From NCBI RefSeq assembly GCF_027922045.1, contig NZ_BSEX01000004.1, forward strand, positions 186,001-250,000: a DNA stretch of 64,000 nucleotides, written 5' to 3'. Below the pieces are notes generated by a model. It saw only the letters and a program-made list of their open reading frames with translations. It searched no databases and had not been told where the DNA came from. How positions within the stretch are numbered: the first letter of the stretch is position 1; the number at the start of each line of letters is the position of its first letter. The stretch is from Microbacterium terregens. Its GTDB lineage: Bacteria > Pseudomonadota > Alphaproteobacteria > Sphingomonadales > Sphingomonadaceae. Position numbers and translations under genes: made by a program. Of the stretch, positions 18,334-28,400 are shown piece by piece.

Positions 18334-21300
18334 TCACTCGGCAGGAGCGGGCCCCTCCTGCCCCTTCCCCTGATAGCCGATGTGCCCGCCCGGCTGGTGA
18401 TCGATGACCGGCTGGCCCGGCAACTCGTCACCCGGGCGATAGGTCAGCAGCCGCCGCGAAAGCCGCGGCCCGACCCAGCGTTCGACGCCCACCGCCAGGC
18501 TGAACGTCGCCGGCACGATCAGCAGCGTGAGCATGGTCGACAGCACCAGTCCGCCGATCACCGTGATGCTCATCGGGGACCTAAACGACGCGTCGCCGGT
18601 CAGCGCCAGCGCCGTCGGCACCATGCCCGCCACCATCGCGACCGTCGTCATGACGATCGGCTGCGCGCGCTTGTGCCCGGCGTCGAGGATGGCGGCGGAC
18701 TTGTCGACGCCCTTGGCCATCTCCTCCAACGCGAAGTCGATCAGCAGGATCGAGTTCTTGGCGACGATGCCGAGCAGCATCAGCAAGCCGATGTAGACCG
18801 CCATGGAGACCGGATGCCCGGTGACCCAAAGCGCCAGCAGCCCGCCCAGCGGCGCCAGCAGCAGCGAGCCGATGTTCACGAACGGCGGCATCAACCGCTT
18901 GTAGAGCAGCACCAGCACCGCCAGCAGCAGCAGCAGGCCCGAGATCACGGCGATGATGAAGTTCTGGATCATCTCCGTCTGCCACTTGGCCTGGCCGAGC
19001 GTCAGCTCGCGCACGCCGATCGGCAGGTTCTGCATGGTGGGCAGCGCATGGATTTGCTTCATGGCGTCGCTGTTGATGACGCCCGACGCCAGATCGGCCC
19101 CGACCACCAGCTGGCGCTGCTGGTCGACGCGCTCGATCTTGGTCGGGCCGGCGCCGAAGCCGATTTCCGCAACCACGCTGAGCGGCACCGATCCGCCGCT
19201 GCTGGTGGGCACGGGCAGGTTCTGGATCGTCGACAGCTGGGTACGCGAATCCTCTGACAGGGCGACCCGGATCGGGATCTGGCGGTCGGACAGCGAGAAG
19301 CGCGCGCTGTTCTGGTCGATGTCGCCCAGGGTCGCGATGCGGATCGCGTTGGAAAGCGCGCTGGTGGTGACACCCAGGCTGGCGGCCAGGTCGAGCCGCG
19401 GACGGATCACCAGTTCGGGCCGCTGCAGGTCGCCGCTGACGCGCGGGGCGACGATCGTCTTCAGCCCGGCCATCTCCTGGACCAGCTTGTTCGCCGTCTC
19501 GTTGAGCAGCACGGGATCGTCGCCGCCCAGCACGATCGAGAGGTCACGGTTGTTCGACCCCCAGCCGAATTGCGAGCGGAACGCCACGCGCGCATCGGGA
19601 ATGGCGCTCAGGCGCGGCGCCAAGCCGCGCTCGAACTCGGTGCTGGTCATCTCGCGATCCTCGGCGAGCTCCACGCTCACCCGGCCGCTCCCCACCATGG
19701 TGGTCGAATAGGCCGAGGTGACGATCGGCTGTGCGCGAAGGATCTCCTCTACGTGCTTCACCACGCGCGCGGTCTGCTCCAGGGTGGTGCCCGGCACCAT
19801 CTCGATCATCGCGGTCGAACGGTCGCGGTCCTGCGGCGGCTGGAAGGTCGCCGGCAGGATCGAGAACATGAACAAGGTGCCGGCAAAGGCGGCGACGCTC
19901 GCCACCACCGCCGTCCAGCGGTGCTTGAGCGTCCAGCGCAGCGTCCGCATATAGACGCGCATCGCCCAGCCATCGCCCTTCTCCACATGGCCGTGGCCCT
20001 TGAGGAAATAGGCCGCGATCATCGGGGTGATCATACGGGCCACACCCAGGCTCATCAGCACCGCGGCGACGACGGTCAGGCCGAAATTCTTGAAGAACTG
20101 GCCGGCAATGCCCGGCATCAGGCCGACGGGCAGGAACACCGCGACGATCGCCATGGTGGTGGCGAGCACCGCCAGGCCGATCTCGTCGGCGGCATCGATC
20201 GACGCCTGATAGGCGGTCTTGCCCATGCGCATGTGGCGGACGATGTTCTCGATCTCCACGATCGCGTCGTCCACCAGCACGCCCGCCACCAGGCTGAGCG
20301 CGAGCAGCGTCATCTGGTTGAGCGAGAAACCCATGAGGTCCATGAACCAGAAGGTCGGGATCGCGGACAAGGGGATGGCCAGTGCCGAGATCAGCGTCGC
20401 GCGCCAGTCCCAAAGGAACAGGAACACGATCACCACCGCCAGCACGGCGCCCTCGATCATCGCGTGGATCGCGGATTCGTACTGGATCTCGGTATATTTC
20501 ACGCTGTCCGACAGCAGCGCGAAGCGCACCTGCGGATTGCGCTCCTCCAGCGCCTTCAGCCGCTTTTCCGCCTCGTGAAAGACGGTGACGTCGGATGCGC
20601 CCTTGGCGCGCTTGATGTCGAACGACAGCACGCGCCGGCCGTTGTAGGCGGCCGCCGAGCGCTGCTCGGCATAGGCGTCGCGCACGTTGGCGATGTCGGC
20701 CAGCCGCACGGTGCGGCCGTCGCCGAGCGCAATCTGGGTCTGGCCGAGTTCGTAGGCGGAAGCCGCGTTGCCCAGCACGCGCACCGACTGTTCCTGGCCG
20801 GCGATCTCGGCGCGGCCGCCGGCTGCGTTGATGTTCACCTGGCGCAGCGCCTGGTTCACCTGGCTGGCGGTGATCCCCATGCCCTGCAACTTAGCGGGAT
20901 CCAGGATCACCCGGATTTCGCGGTCGACGCCGCCCACCCGCTCCACCGTAGACATGCCGTCGATCGACAGCAGTTCCTTGGCGACCGTGTTGTCCACGTA
21001 CCAGCTGAGCTGTTCCTCGGTCATGTCGCTGGCGATGGCGGTCCAGCTGGCGAGGTCCTCGTCGGTGGTGTTGGCGCGGTAGATCTGCGGCTCGAGAATG
21101 CCTTCGGGCAGTTCGCTGCGGATCTGGTTCACCGCCTCGCGCACGTCCGTCACCGCGCGATCGATCGGTGTGCCGATGTCGAGCTGGACGACCGTGGTGG
21201 TGTTGCCTTCGCTGACTTCCGAATTGATCTCGTCGATGCCCTGGATGCTGCGCACCGCCGCCTCGACCCGCTGGGTGATCTGCGTCTCCAGCTCGGTGGG

Positions 21301-21474
21301 CGCGGCCCCCGGCTGGTTGATGACGACGATCACCACCGGAAATTCGATGTCCGGGTCCTGGTTGACGTCCATCCGCATGAAGCTGACCAGGCCCGCGATC
21401 GTCAGCGCAATGAACAGCACCAGCGGCGGGATCGGGTTGCGGATTGACCAGGCGGAGATGTTGCGGAAGCCCAT
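18334..21474 (-). CDS. RND efflux transporter permease (AcrB/MexB-like)
   Basis: Proton-driven inner-membrane pump subunit, 1046 residues, typical for the hydrophobe/amphiphile efflux RND family. The first transmembrane helix follows an N-terminal [16 protein letters not shown]. The proton-relay aspartate pair is in [17 protein letters not shown], and the RND signature [18 protein letters not shown] lies in the C-terminal half. Two large periplasmic loops are present as expected. The adaptor gene ends 4 bp before its start, so they form an adaptor-permease operon; no TolC-type outer-membrane factor is adjacent. The substrate cannot be told from sequence. The product shows no missing segment. 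Confidence 0.93.
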   Translation of the reverse strand: MGFRNISAWSIRNPIPPLVLFIALTIAGLVSFMRMDVNQDPDIEFPVVIVVINQPGAAPTELETQITQRVEAAVRSIQGIDEINSEVSEGNTTTVVQLDIGTPIDRAVTDVREAVNQIRSELPEGILEPQIYRANTTDEDLASWTAIASDMTEEQLSWYVDNTVAKELLSIDGMSTVERVGGVDREIRVILDPAKLQGMGITASQVNQALRQVNINAAGGRAEIAGQEQSVRVLGNAASAYELGQTQIALGDGRTVRLADIANVRDAYAEQRSAAAYNGRRVLSFDIKRAKGASDVTVFHEAEKRLKALEERNPQVRFALLSDSVKYTEIQYESAIHAMIEGAVLAVVIVFLFLWDWRATLISALAIPLSAIPTFWFMDLMGFSLNQMTLLALSLVAGVLVDDAIVEIENIVRHMRMGKTAYQASIDAADEIGLAVLATTMAIVAVFLPVGLMPGIAGQFFKNFGLTVVAAVLMSLGVARMITPMIAAYFLKGHGHVEKGDGWAMRVYMRTLRWTLKHRWTAVVASVAAFAGTLFMFSILPATFQPPQDRDRSTAMIEMVPGTTLEQTARVVKHVEEILRAQPIVTSAYSTTMVGSGRVSVELAEDREMTSTEFERGLAPRLSAIPDARVAFRSQFGWGSNNRDLSIVLGGDDPVLLNETANKLVQEMAGLKTIVAPRVSGDLQRPELVIRPRLDLAASLGVTTSALSNAIRIATLGDIDQNSARFSLSDRQIPIRVALSEDSRTQLSTIQNLPVPTSSGGSVPLSVVAEIGFGAGPTKIERVDQQRQLVVGADLASGVINSDAMKQIHALPTMQNLPIGVRELTLGQAKWQTEMIQNFIIAVISGLLLLLAVLVLLYKRLMPPFVNIGSLLLAPLGGLLALWVTGHPVSMAVYIGLLMLLGIVAKNSILLIDFALEEMAKGVDKSAAILDAGHKRAQPIVMTTVAMVAGMVPTALALTGDASFRSPMSITVIGGLVLSTMLTLLIVPATFSLAVGVERWVGPRLSRRLLTYRPGDELPGQPVIDHQPGGHIGYQGKGQEGPAPAE

Positions 21475-21478
21475 GGCG

Positions 21479-22672
21479 TTAGCGTCCCGTCTTGCGCAGT
21501 GCCGGATTGACCTTCTGCCCGGGGTTCAGAAAAGCGCCCGCGCTCACCACCACCCGCTCGGTGCCGTTGAGCCCGTCGGCGACGGCAACGCCCGCGTCCG
21601 ACACTTCGCCGACCGTCACCGCGCGCCGCTGCGCCTGATTCTTGTCGTCGAGAACATACACGTAATTGCCCTTGCCGTCGCTCAATACCGCCGACTCGGG
21701 AAGCAGCGGTGCGGCGCGGGCGCCCGACAGGATGCGCGCGGTGGCGAAGCCGCCGGGCCGCAGCGCGGGGTCGTAGGACAGGGCGATGCGCACCGTGCCC
21801 TGGCGCCGATCGGGATCGATCACGGGCGAGACCTGCCACACCTCGCCACGGAAGGTCCTGGTGGTGCCGACCGGCGTCACCTCGGCCGGAACGCCCACGG
21901 TCATGCGGGCGATGTCCGCCTCGGAAAGCTGGGCCCGCATCTCCATCTGTCCGCCCATCGCCATGCGGAACAGCGTGCCGCTGCCCGAGGAGACGATCTG
22001 TCCCGGCTCGACGGTGCGGGTCAGCACCAGTCCGGCCGCAGGCGCGCGAATGTCGAGCCGGCGGTTGCGCGCCTGCGTCTCGGCAAACTGCGCCTCGGCG
22101 ACGCGGACCCGTGCCTGGGCCGCGTCGCGCGTGGCGGTCTTGCGGTCGATGTCGGCCTTGGAGACGAAGCCGCGGCCGAGCAGCTGCTGTGAGCGATCCA
22201 GCTCGGTCTGGGCGATGCGCGCGTCGGCCCGCGCGACCCGCACCTGTGCCGCCAGCGATTCGGCCGTCTGCGCCTGGACCGAACGATCCACCGTTGCGAG
22301 GACCTGCCCTTCGCGCACCCAGCTGCCGGGCTCGACCAGCACGCGCGTGACTTCGCCGCCCTCGCCCGCGACGCCGATCGGCATCTCGCGACGTGCGGCA
22401 AGCGAACCGGTTCCGGTGACGACCGTCTGGATCGATTCCCGCCCGGGCACCATCACACTGACGGTCGGCACCTGAGAATCGCTCGTCGGCGGCGCACCGG
22501 CGGCGGCTGCGCCCTCCTCATCGCCGCGACCGAACGCGAACCAGCCGACCAGCACAAGCAGCAGCAGGATTGCGGCAGCGATGATCCATTTGCGGCGGCG
22601 GCGCACCGGCGCCTCCGGCCCGCTCAGCTGAGGGCGATCCTCCCCATCGATCGCCTTCGCCTCATACTCCAT
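21479..22672 (-). CDS. RND efflux periplasmic adaptor subunit (membrane fusion protein)
   Basis: Adaptor linking the RND pump to an outer-membrane channel, 397 residues. One N-terminal transmembrane anchor (about 28-46) rather than a lipobox, then a lipoyl/barrel-sandwich half (GEVTRVLVEPGSWVREGQVLATVD), a helical hairpin (about 130-190), the second lipoyl half (LDIRAPAAGLVLTRTVEPGQIV), a beta-barrel and a membrane-proximal domain. It is the promoter-proximal gene of the pair and lies downstream of a perfect 6-7-6 palindrome that may be its operator. Confidence 0.92.
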   Translation of the reverse strand: MEYEAKAIDGEDRPQLSGPEAPVRRRRKWIIAAAILLLLVLVGWFAFGRGDEEGAAAAGAPPTSDSQVPTVSVMVPGRESIQTVVTGTGSLAARREMPIGVAGEGGEVTRVLVEPGSWVREGQVLATVDRSVQAQTAESLAAQVRVARADARIAQTELDRSQQLLGRGFVSKADIDRKTATRDAAQARVRVAEAQFAETQARNRRLDIRAPAAGLVLTRTVEPGQIVSSGSGTLFRMAMGGQMEMRAQLSEADIARMTVGVPAEVTPVGTTRTFRGEVWQVSPVIDPDRRQGTVRIALSYDPALRPGGFATARILSGARAAPLLPESAVLSDGKGNYVYVLDDKNQAQRRAVTVGEVSDAGVAVADGLNGTERVVVSAGAFLNPGQKVNPALRKTGR

Positions 22673-22702
22673 CTACGCCCACTCCCCCGACCGGCTGTCT
22701 GC

Positions 22703-22721
22703 ATTACTGTGTTATAGTAAT
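22703..22721. promoter_or_regulatory. Candidate operator: palindrome ATTACT-N7-AGTAAT
   Basis: A perfect 6-bp inverted repeat with a 7-bp spacer in the 207-bp gap between the efflux operon and the divergent SIMPL gene. Read toward the efflux genes, TATAAC inside it could be a -10, with TTGAGG 15 bp upstream as a short-spaced -35. Overlap of palindrome and -10 is what a TetR- or MarR-type repressor site would look like, but no regulator gene is next to it. The rest of the gap has no other clear signal. Confidence 0.5.
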
Positions 22722-22879
22722 AGGGCACCCACCTCAAGGGCATCCGGTCGCCGGGGATTGCCCGCTGGCACGGCCGGTCGCAAGTGAAACCGGCGTTCAG
22801 CTTGCGTTGTCGTGCGAAGAGGCAGGAGAAGACGACCACCGGGGCGCCGCCCCCAAAGTTCTTGTGGAGAAAAACCTCG

Positions 22880-23608
22880 ATGCGCAGCCTTCCTGTTCTC
22901 GCCGCCGCTCTGGCCACGGGCATTGCCGGGATCGCGGTGCCGGCCGCCGCACAGCAGGTCGCCCCTGCGCCGGTGTTGCTCGATGCCACGCTGCTGGACG
23001 TGGTCGCCCAGGGGAAGGCGACGCGCGTCCCCGACGTGGCAACGTTGCGGGCGGGTGTCGTGACCCAGGCCGCGACCGCTGCGGCCGCCCTTCAGGAAAA
23101 TGCCACCCGCATGAACCGGGTCGTGGCCGCCCTCCGCAAGGCAGGCGTCGCCCCGCGCGACATCCAGACTGCCCAGATCGGGCTCCAGCCGCAGTATCGC
23201 TATGCGGAGAACGTGCCGCCGGTGATCACGGGCTATCAGGCGTCCAACCAGGTGTCGGTGCGGTTCCGGGACATTGCGAAGAGCGGCGCCATCCTCGACG
23301 CGCTGGTGGCGGAGGGCGCCAACCAGATCCAGGGGCCCGATCTCTCGGTCGGCGCCGCCGACCAGGCGCTCGACGAGGCACGGGCGGATGCCATCGCCAA
23401 GGCGCGCGCGCGCGCCGAACTCTATGCCAAGGCCGCGGGGCTGCGCGTCGACCGCATCCTGACCATTGCAGAGGGCGATGTGCCCTCCGCGCCGCCGCCG
23501 GTGATGGTCCAGGCTCGCATGGCGTCCGTGGCTGCCGATTCGACGCCGATGGCCGCCGGCGAGCAGGACATCACTGCAACCGTGACGGTCCGCTTCCTGC
23601 TCCGCTGA
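22880..23608 (+). CDS. SIMPL domain (DUF541) exported protein
   Basis: Exported protein of the SIMPL/DUF541 family (BP26/OMP28-like), 242 residues; the biochemical role of the family is unclear. Signal peptide cleaved near AAA (residue 24). The domain has VVAQGKATRVPDVATLRAGV near its start, NRVVAALRKAGVAPRDIQTAQIGLQPQY, GYQASNQVSVRFRDIAKSG, and DEARADAIAKARARAELYAKAAGL, all characteristic. Start ATG 22880 has GGAGA 9 bp upstream; an earlier in-frame ATG would lack a signal peptide. Divergent from the efflux operon, terminated by a hairpin 20 bp after its stop. Confidence 0.9.
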   Translation: MRSLPVLAAALATGIAGIAVPAAAQQVAPAPVLLDATLLDVVAQGKATRVPDVATLRAGVVTQAATAAAALQENATRMNRVVAALRKAGVAPRDIQTAQIGLQPQYRYAENVPPVITGYQASNQVSVRFRDIAKSGAILDALVAEGANQIQGPDLSVGAADQALDEARADAIAKARARAELYAKAAGLRVDRILTIAEGDVPSAPPPVMVQARMASVAADSTPMAAGEQDITATVTVRFLLR

Positions 23609-23630
23609 TCGCCTGCGCGGCACATAGAAG

Positions 23631-23664
23631 AAGGGCCGCCCCGGAAGGGACGGCCCTTTTCTTT
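23631..23664 (+). terminator. Rho-independent terminator after the SIMPL gene
   Basis: Stem GGGCCG (23633-23638)/CGGCCC (23651-23656) continued by CCC/GGG around one mismatch, closed by a GGAA tetraloop and followed by TTTTCTTT. It lies between convergent genes and may serve both. Confidence 0.85.
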
Positions 23665-23686
23665 GGATCCGGAGATCGTCGCTGTT

Positions 23687-23938
23687 TTAGCGAACGGTTC
23701 CGCGACGGACCAGGTTCACGATCGCCAGCAGGATGATCGCGCCGACGAGCGAGGTGATGAACGACGTCACCGTGATACCGTCGTTGATGTTCGCGCCGAA
23801 GATCAGCGACGCAATGAACGCGCCGATGATGCCGACCACCACGTTCAGAATGATTCCCTGCTGTGCGTCAGTCCGCATGACCATGCTGGCCAGCCAACCC
23901 ACGACACCGCCAACGATAAGCCAAATAATGACGCCCAT
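23687..23938 (-). CDS. GlsB/YeaQ/YmgE family small membrane protein
   Basis: An 83-residue transglycosylase-associated family membrane protein, often stress-induced, function unproven. Three hydrophobic segments with glycine motifs: IIWLIVGGVVGWLASM, GIILNVVVGIIGAFIASLIFG and the C-terminal TSFITSLVGAIILLAIVNLV. ATG 23938 has a strong GGAGGGAC ribosome site; a longer reading upstream adds a non-homologous leader. It is alone on its strand here, convergent with the SIMPL gene. Confidence 0.9.
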   Translation of the reverse strand: MGVIIWLIVGGVVGWLASMVMRTDAQQGIILNVVVGIIGAFIASLIFGANINDGITVTSFITSLVGAIILLAIVNLVRRGTVR

Positions 23939-24058
23939 TGTACTCGTCCCTCCGTTTCGACCGCCTGTCGGGTCTGTTGAAGCTAGGACTCGCAAGCCGG
24001 CGGAAGGTTCCGGCGCCGTCACGAATATTGGCGGTCGTGTGGCGCCGGCGGTGGCAGT

Positions 24059-24832
24059 CTAGAACAGGGTCCAGAGCGGATTGGCGGGGTCGGCCAGCAA
24101 CTTGATCGTCAACGCCGCGGACATGAGCACCAGCAGCGGGCGGATGCCGCTGCCGCCGAAGCGGATCGCCAGGCGGGCGCCCAGCTGGTTGCCCGCGACG
24201 TTCGCCGCCGCCATCACCGCCCCCAGCTGCCACAGCACATGGCCCCCGGCCACCATCGCGATCAGGGCGGCGACGTTCGTCGACAGGTTGAGCAGCTTGG
24301 TGTTGGCGATCGCGCGCACCAGCCCCAGGCCGCCCAATGCCACCAGCGCCAGCGTCAGGAAGGATCCGGTGCCGGGACCGAAGAAGCCGTCGTAGAAGCC
24401 GATTCCTGCGACGATCAGGGTGATGCCCGCTCTGCCCATCCGCGCGTGGCGATCCACCTGGCTCATGGGTGGCGCGAGCAGGAAATAGAGGCCCATCGCG
24501 ATCAACAGCACCGGCATGAACGCAGCGAGGAACGCGGAGCTGATGTGCTGCACGGCGGTCGCGCCCAGTGCCGATCCGGCAAAGGCGGCGGCGGCCGGCA
24601 CCGCGAACTGGCGCAGGTCGACATGGCCCGCCCGCCAGAAGGTGTGGAAGGCGGACGCGGTGCCGATCGTGCTTTGCAGCTTGTTGGTGGCAAGCGCCGC
24701 CACCGGTGGCACCCCGGCCGCCATCATCGCCGGCAGCGTCAGCAACCCGCCCCCGCCCGCCAGCGCGTCGATGGTGCCGGCAAGGAAGGCGATGGCGGCG
24801 AGGAAGGCAAGCGTTTCGGCGGCGAACTCCAT
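24059..24832 (-). CDS. TSUP family (TauE/SafE) membrane permease
   Basis: Integral membrane protein of 257 residues, TauE/SafE sulfite- or sulfonate-exporter family. Two family repeats are visible: LAGTIDALAGGGGLLTLPAMMAAGVPP with NKLQSTIG in the N-half, and GFYDGFFGPGTGSFLTLALV with ANTKLLNLSTNVAAL in the C-half. About eight transmembrane segments. It stands alone, 120 bp upstream (in window order downstream) of the GlsB gene, with no sulfur-metabolism genes nearby, so the substrate is open. A second family member is at 57239. Confidence 0.88.
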   Translation of the reverse strand: MEFAAETLAFLAAIAFLAGTIDALAGGGGLLTLPAMMAAGVPPVAALATNKLQSTIGTASAFHTFWRAGHVDLRQFAVPAAAAFAGSALGATAVQHISSAFLAAFMPVLLIAMGLYFLLAPPMSQVDRHARMGRAGITLIVAGIGFYDGFFGPGTGSFLTLALVALGGLGLVRAIANTKLLNLSTNVAALIAMVAGGHVLWQLGAVMAAANVAGNQLGARLAIRFGGSGIRPLLVLMSAALTIKLLADPANPLWTLF

Positions 24833-24946
24833 ACGCCGCGCTTAGGCGCAGGTGGCGGTGGAGGCCAGCGGGTCCGGCCTTCACCAGACCTTCGCGAAAC
24901 GCACGCTGGCCCGGAGCAATGGACGTATGCCCCCGCCGGCAGGGAT

Positions 24947-24988
24947 CCAGGGCCCAGCAGAGCACCGGCGATAGCGCCAGAGCCCTGG
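24947..24988. repeat. Stem-loop repeat in the TSUP-dnaE2 gap
   Basis: Perfect 7-bp arms CCAGGGC (24947-24953) and GCCCTGG (24982-24988) around 28 bp that itself can fold partly. It is followed on the plus strand by GGCCTTTTC, but no plus-strand gene precedes it. It may be a REP-like element or part of the dnaE2 3' end. The rest of the 208-bp gap shows nothing else. Confidence 0.4.
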
Positions 24989-25040
24989 GGCCTTTTCGGG
25001 AGTACGGCAGGTGTTGCGGGCGCCTTTCGGATCGCGCACC

Positions 25041-28000
25041 TTAATGGAAATCGTGCGAGCGGATCGGAATCACGTCCTCGGGGTCGCAGCCGGTGCGGAA
25101 CGGCGGGTGGTAGTGAGTGCGCGGCTTCCACACCGCCGGCGGCTTGGCGTCGCGCGGGTCGGGGCCGCTGCCATGGGTGGCGCCATCGCCGCGGCCGGTG
25201 AGGCGCGGCAGCTCGAGGTCGCCGATGCTCCGCAGCATCGGGGTGCGATCCACCACCCGGTCGGTGATGACGTGGATCACCTCTCCCTCGCGCTGCACCC
25301 GGCCGACGATCGACACCATCGCCGCTGACATGACGGTGCGGCGCTGCTTCTCGAACCGGTCGGGCCACAGGATCGCGTTGGCGACGCCGGTCTCGTCCTC
25401 GATGGTGATGAAGAGGACGCCCTTGGCGCTGCCGGGCTTCTGGCGGACCAGGATCACGCCCGCCACCTCCACCCGCCGACCGTCCTTGAGCGACCCGAGC
25501 GCCTTGCAGGGCACCACGCCCTCGCCCTCCAGTTCGCCACGCAGGAAGGTGAGCGGGTGGGCGCGCAGCGACAGCTGGGTGGCGCGGTAATCCTCCACCA
25601 CCTCGCGCCCGGCGGTGAGCGGTTCGAGCATGACCGGCGCCTCCGCCACTTCCGGCGTCAGCCCGCCCGCGCGCGCGTCGGCCGCGGCGAACAACGGCAG
25701 CGGCGCCGCCGCCAGCCCCTTGATCGCCCATAGCGCCTGGCGCCGGTCGAGCCCCAGCGCCTGGAACCCGTCGGCGCGCGCGATTTTTTCCAGCGCGGCG
25801 AGCGGCACGCCCGATCGCCGCCACGCATCCTCGACCGAGGTGAACGGCGTCTCGCCGCGCGCCATCACCAGTCGTGCGGCATCGCCGTTGGACAGGCCGT
25901 GCACCACCTTGAACCCGAGTCGCAGCGGCAGGCGCATCGCGGCCGCCGCTTCCGGGGAAAGGTCGGTCGTCGCCGCCCCCAGCAGCCGCGTGTCCCAGCG
26001 GCTGTCGTTGATGCACACCGGCCGTACCTCCACGCCATGCTCGCGCGCATCGCGCACGATCTGCGCGGGCGCGTAGAAGCCCATCGGCTGCGCGTTCAGC
26101 AACGCCGCGCAGAACACGTCGGGATGGTGGCACTTCATCCAGGACGAGGCATAGGCGATCTTGGCGAAGGACGCGGCGTGGCTCTCGGGAAAGCCATAGC
26201 TGCCGAAGCCCTCGATCTGCTTCACCAGCCGGTCGGCGAAGCCTTCGGAGATGCCGTTCTTGTTCATCCCGGCGATCAGCTCCTCGCGGAACTGGCCGAC
26301 GCCTTGCGTATATTTGAAGGTCGCCATCGCCTTGCGCAGCTCGTCGGCGCGCGCAGGCGTGAAGCCCGCGCCCTCGATCGCGACCTTCATCGCCTGTTCC
26401 TGGAACAGCGGCACGCCCAGCGTCTTTTCCAGCACCGCCTTCAGCCGCGGGCTCGGATAGTCGAACTCGATGTCGGGATTGCGCCGCTTCTGCTCGCGCC
26501 GCTTGAGATAGGGATGCACCATGTCGCCCTGGATCGGGCCGGGGCGGACGATCGCGACCTGGATTGCGATGTCGTAGAAGGTCTCCGGCAGCATCCGCGG
26601 CAGCATCGCCATCTGGGCGCGGCTCTCGATCTGGAAGACGCCCAGCGTGTCGGCGCGCTGGATCATCGCGAAAGTCGCCGGATCCTCCTTCTGCAGCTCG
26701 GGCGAGGCGAGCGTCAGCGCCAGCCCCTTGTGTTCGCCCAAGAGGTCGAACGCGCGCCGCATGCAGCCGAGCATGCCGAGGCCGAGGATATCAACCTTCA
26801 TGAAGCCGAGTTCCTCGATGTCCTCCTTTTCCCATTCCACCACCCAGCGATCGGCCATGGCGGCGGGCTCTACGGGCACCAGCCCGTCGAGCCGGTCGCG
26901 CGCGAGCACGAAACCGCCGGGATGCTGCGACAGGTGGCGGGGCGTGCCGATCAGCTCGCGCGCCAGCTCCAGCGTCAGTGCCAGCCGGGGATCGGAACGG
27001 TCGAGGTTGAGCGCATCGACATGCGCGTCCGCCACGCCCTCGCTCGACCAGCCCCACACTTGGCCTGCGAGCGCACCGGTCATGTCCTCGGGCAGGCCGA
27101 GCGCCTTGCCGACCTCACGTACCGCGCCGCGTGCACGAAAGCGGCTGACCACCGCCGTCAGCGCGGCATGGTCATGGCCATAGGTCTGGTAGATCCACTG
27201 GATCACCTCCTCGCGCCGCTCATGCTCAAAATCGACATCGATGTCGGGCGGCTCGCCGCGATTGGGGGAGATGAATCGCTCGAACAGCAGCTGGTGCTCG
27301 ACCGGGTCGATCGAGGTGATGCCGAGCACATAGCAGATCACCGAATTGGCCGCCGAGCCCCGCCCCTGGCACAAAATGTCCTGCGCGCGGGCATAGGTGA
27401 CGATCGAATTGACGGTCAGGAAATAGGCCGCATAGTCCATCAGCCTGACCTGCTCGAGTTCATAGTCGAGCTTGTCGATGTAGCGTTGGTCCGGCCGGCC
27501 GTGGAACGGCGGCTGTTGGAACAGCGCGTCCAGTGCCTTGCGCGCCAGCTGCTCCAGGGCTTCCTGCGGCGTGCGGCCGTGCATCACGATCTCGTCGGGA
27601 TAGCGGTAGCTCAGTTCGGTCGGCGAGAAGGTGCAGCGCTCGACGATCGCGGCGCCGGCACGGATCGCCTCCGGCAGATCGGCGAAGCGGCGCTCCATCG
27701 TCTGGGGCGGCACGAAGCAGCGATCGGCCGACCGCTCGCGCCGCAGCCCCAGATCGTCGATGGTGCATTTGCAGCGGATCGCGGTCACCACATCCTGCAG
27801 CATACGACGTTCGGGCTCGTGGTAGAGCACGTCGCCGGTGGCGAGCGGCCGCAAGCCGAAGCGCGCGGCCTCCTCGGCCGTGCGATGCAGCCGCAGCCGG
27901 TCGCCGGGCCGGCGGTGATAGGTCAGGCAGACATGGCCGCGGTCCGACCCGAACAGGTCGGCCATCCAGCGCAGCTCCTCCTCGCGCACGCCGTCGATGC

Positions 28001-28400
28001 CGGGCACGAGCGATCCGACCAGCCCCTGCGTATCGGCCAGATCGTCCCAATGGAGGAAGCACTGCCCCTTTTCGCCGTGCTGCGGATCGGCGCGCTTCTT
28101 GCCCAGCGTCAGCAACCGGGTGAGCCGCGACCAGCCCGCCAGATCCTCCGGCCACACCAGCAGCGACGCGCCGGAGACGAGGTCGAGCCGGCACCCGGCC
28201 ACGAGGCGGATGGGGTTGCCCTGCGCGCTCACCTCGCGCGCGGCGACCAACGAGCGGACGATGCCCGCCACCGAATTGCGGTCGGTGATGCCGAGCGCCG
28301 GCATGCCCATTTTGGACGCGGTGCCGAACAGTTCCTCCGCCGACGACGCACCGCGCAGAAAGGAGAAGTGGGTGGTGACCTGAAGCTCCGAATAGGTCAT
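25041..28400 (-). CDS. dnaE2: Error-prone DNA polymerase III alpha-like DnaE2/ImuC
   Basis: Translesion polymerase of the ImuA-ImuB-DnaE2 system, 1119 residues, extending past damaged bases with mutagenic outcome. N-terminal PHP domain begins with ELQVTTHFSFLRGAS; the palm active site is PDIDVDFEHERREEV with aspartates 386, 388 and 390; QGRGSAANS and FQEQAMKVAIEGAGF mark the C-family polymerase; an OB-fold (VEVAGVILVRQKPGSAKGVLFITIED) lies near the C-terminus. Start ATG 28400 overlaps the imuB stop by 4 bp. As usual for DnaE2, it ends in a short basic segment and lacks the clamp-binding site seen in DnaE1, so recruitment likely goes through ImuB. Confidence 0.96.
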   Translation of the reverse strand: MTYSELQVTTHFSFLRGASSAEELFGTASKMGMPALGITDRNSVAGIVRSLVAAREVSAQGNPIRLVAGCRLDLVSGASLLVWPEDLAGWSRLTRLLTLGKKRADPQHGEKGQCFLHWDDLADTQGLVGSLVPGIDGVREEELRWMADLFGSDRGHVCLTYHRRPGDRLRLHRTAEEAARFGLRPLATGDVLYHEPERRMLQDVVTAIRCKCTIDDLGLRRERSADRCFVPPQTMERRFADLPEAIRAGAAIVERCTFSPTELSYRYPDEIVMHGRTPQEALEQLARKALDALFQQPPFHGRPDQRYIDKLDYELEQVRLMDYAAYFLTVNSIVTYARAQDILCQGRGSAANSVICYVLGITSIDPVEHQLLFERFISPNRGEPPDIDVDFEHERREEVIQWIYQTYGHDHAALTAVVSRFRARGAVREVGKALGLPEDMTGALAGQVWGWSSEGVADAHVDALNLDRSDPRLALTLELARELIGTPRHLSQHPGGFVLARDRLDGLVPVEPAAMADRWVVEWEKEDIEELGFMKVDILGLGMLGCMRRAFDLLGEHKGLALTLASPELQKEDPATFAMIQRADTLGVFQIESRAQMAMLPRMLPETFYDIAIQVAIVRPGPIQGDMVHPYLKRREQKRRNPDIEFDYPSPRLKAVLEKTLGVPLFQEQAMKVAIEGAGFTPARADELRKAMATFKYTQGVGQFREELIAGMNKNGISEGFADRLVKQIEGFGSYGFPESHAASFAKIAYASSWMKCHHPDVFCAALLNAQPMGFYAPAQIVRDAREHGVEVRPVCINDSRWDTRLLGAATTDLSPEAAAAMRLPLRLGFKVVHGLSNGDAARLVMARGETPFTSVEDAWRRSGVPLAALEKIARADGFQALGLDRRQALWAIKGLAAAPLPLFAAADARAGGLTPEVAEAPVMLEPLTAGREVVEDYRATQLSLRAHPLTFLRGELEGEGVVPCKALGSLKDGRRVEVAGVILVRQKPGSAKGVLFITIEDETGVANAILWPDRFEKQRRTVMSAAMVSIVGRVQREGEVIHVITDRVVDRTPMLRSIGDLELPRLTGRGDGATHGSGPDPRDAKPPAVWKPRTHYHPPFRTGCDPEDVIPIRSHDFH

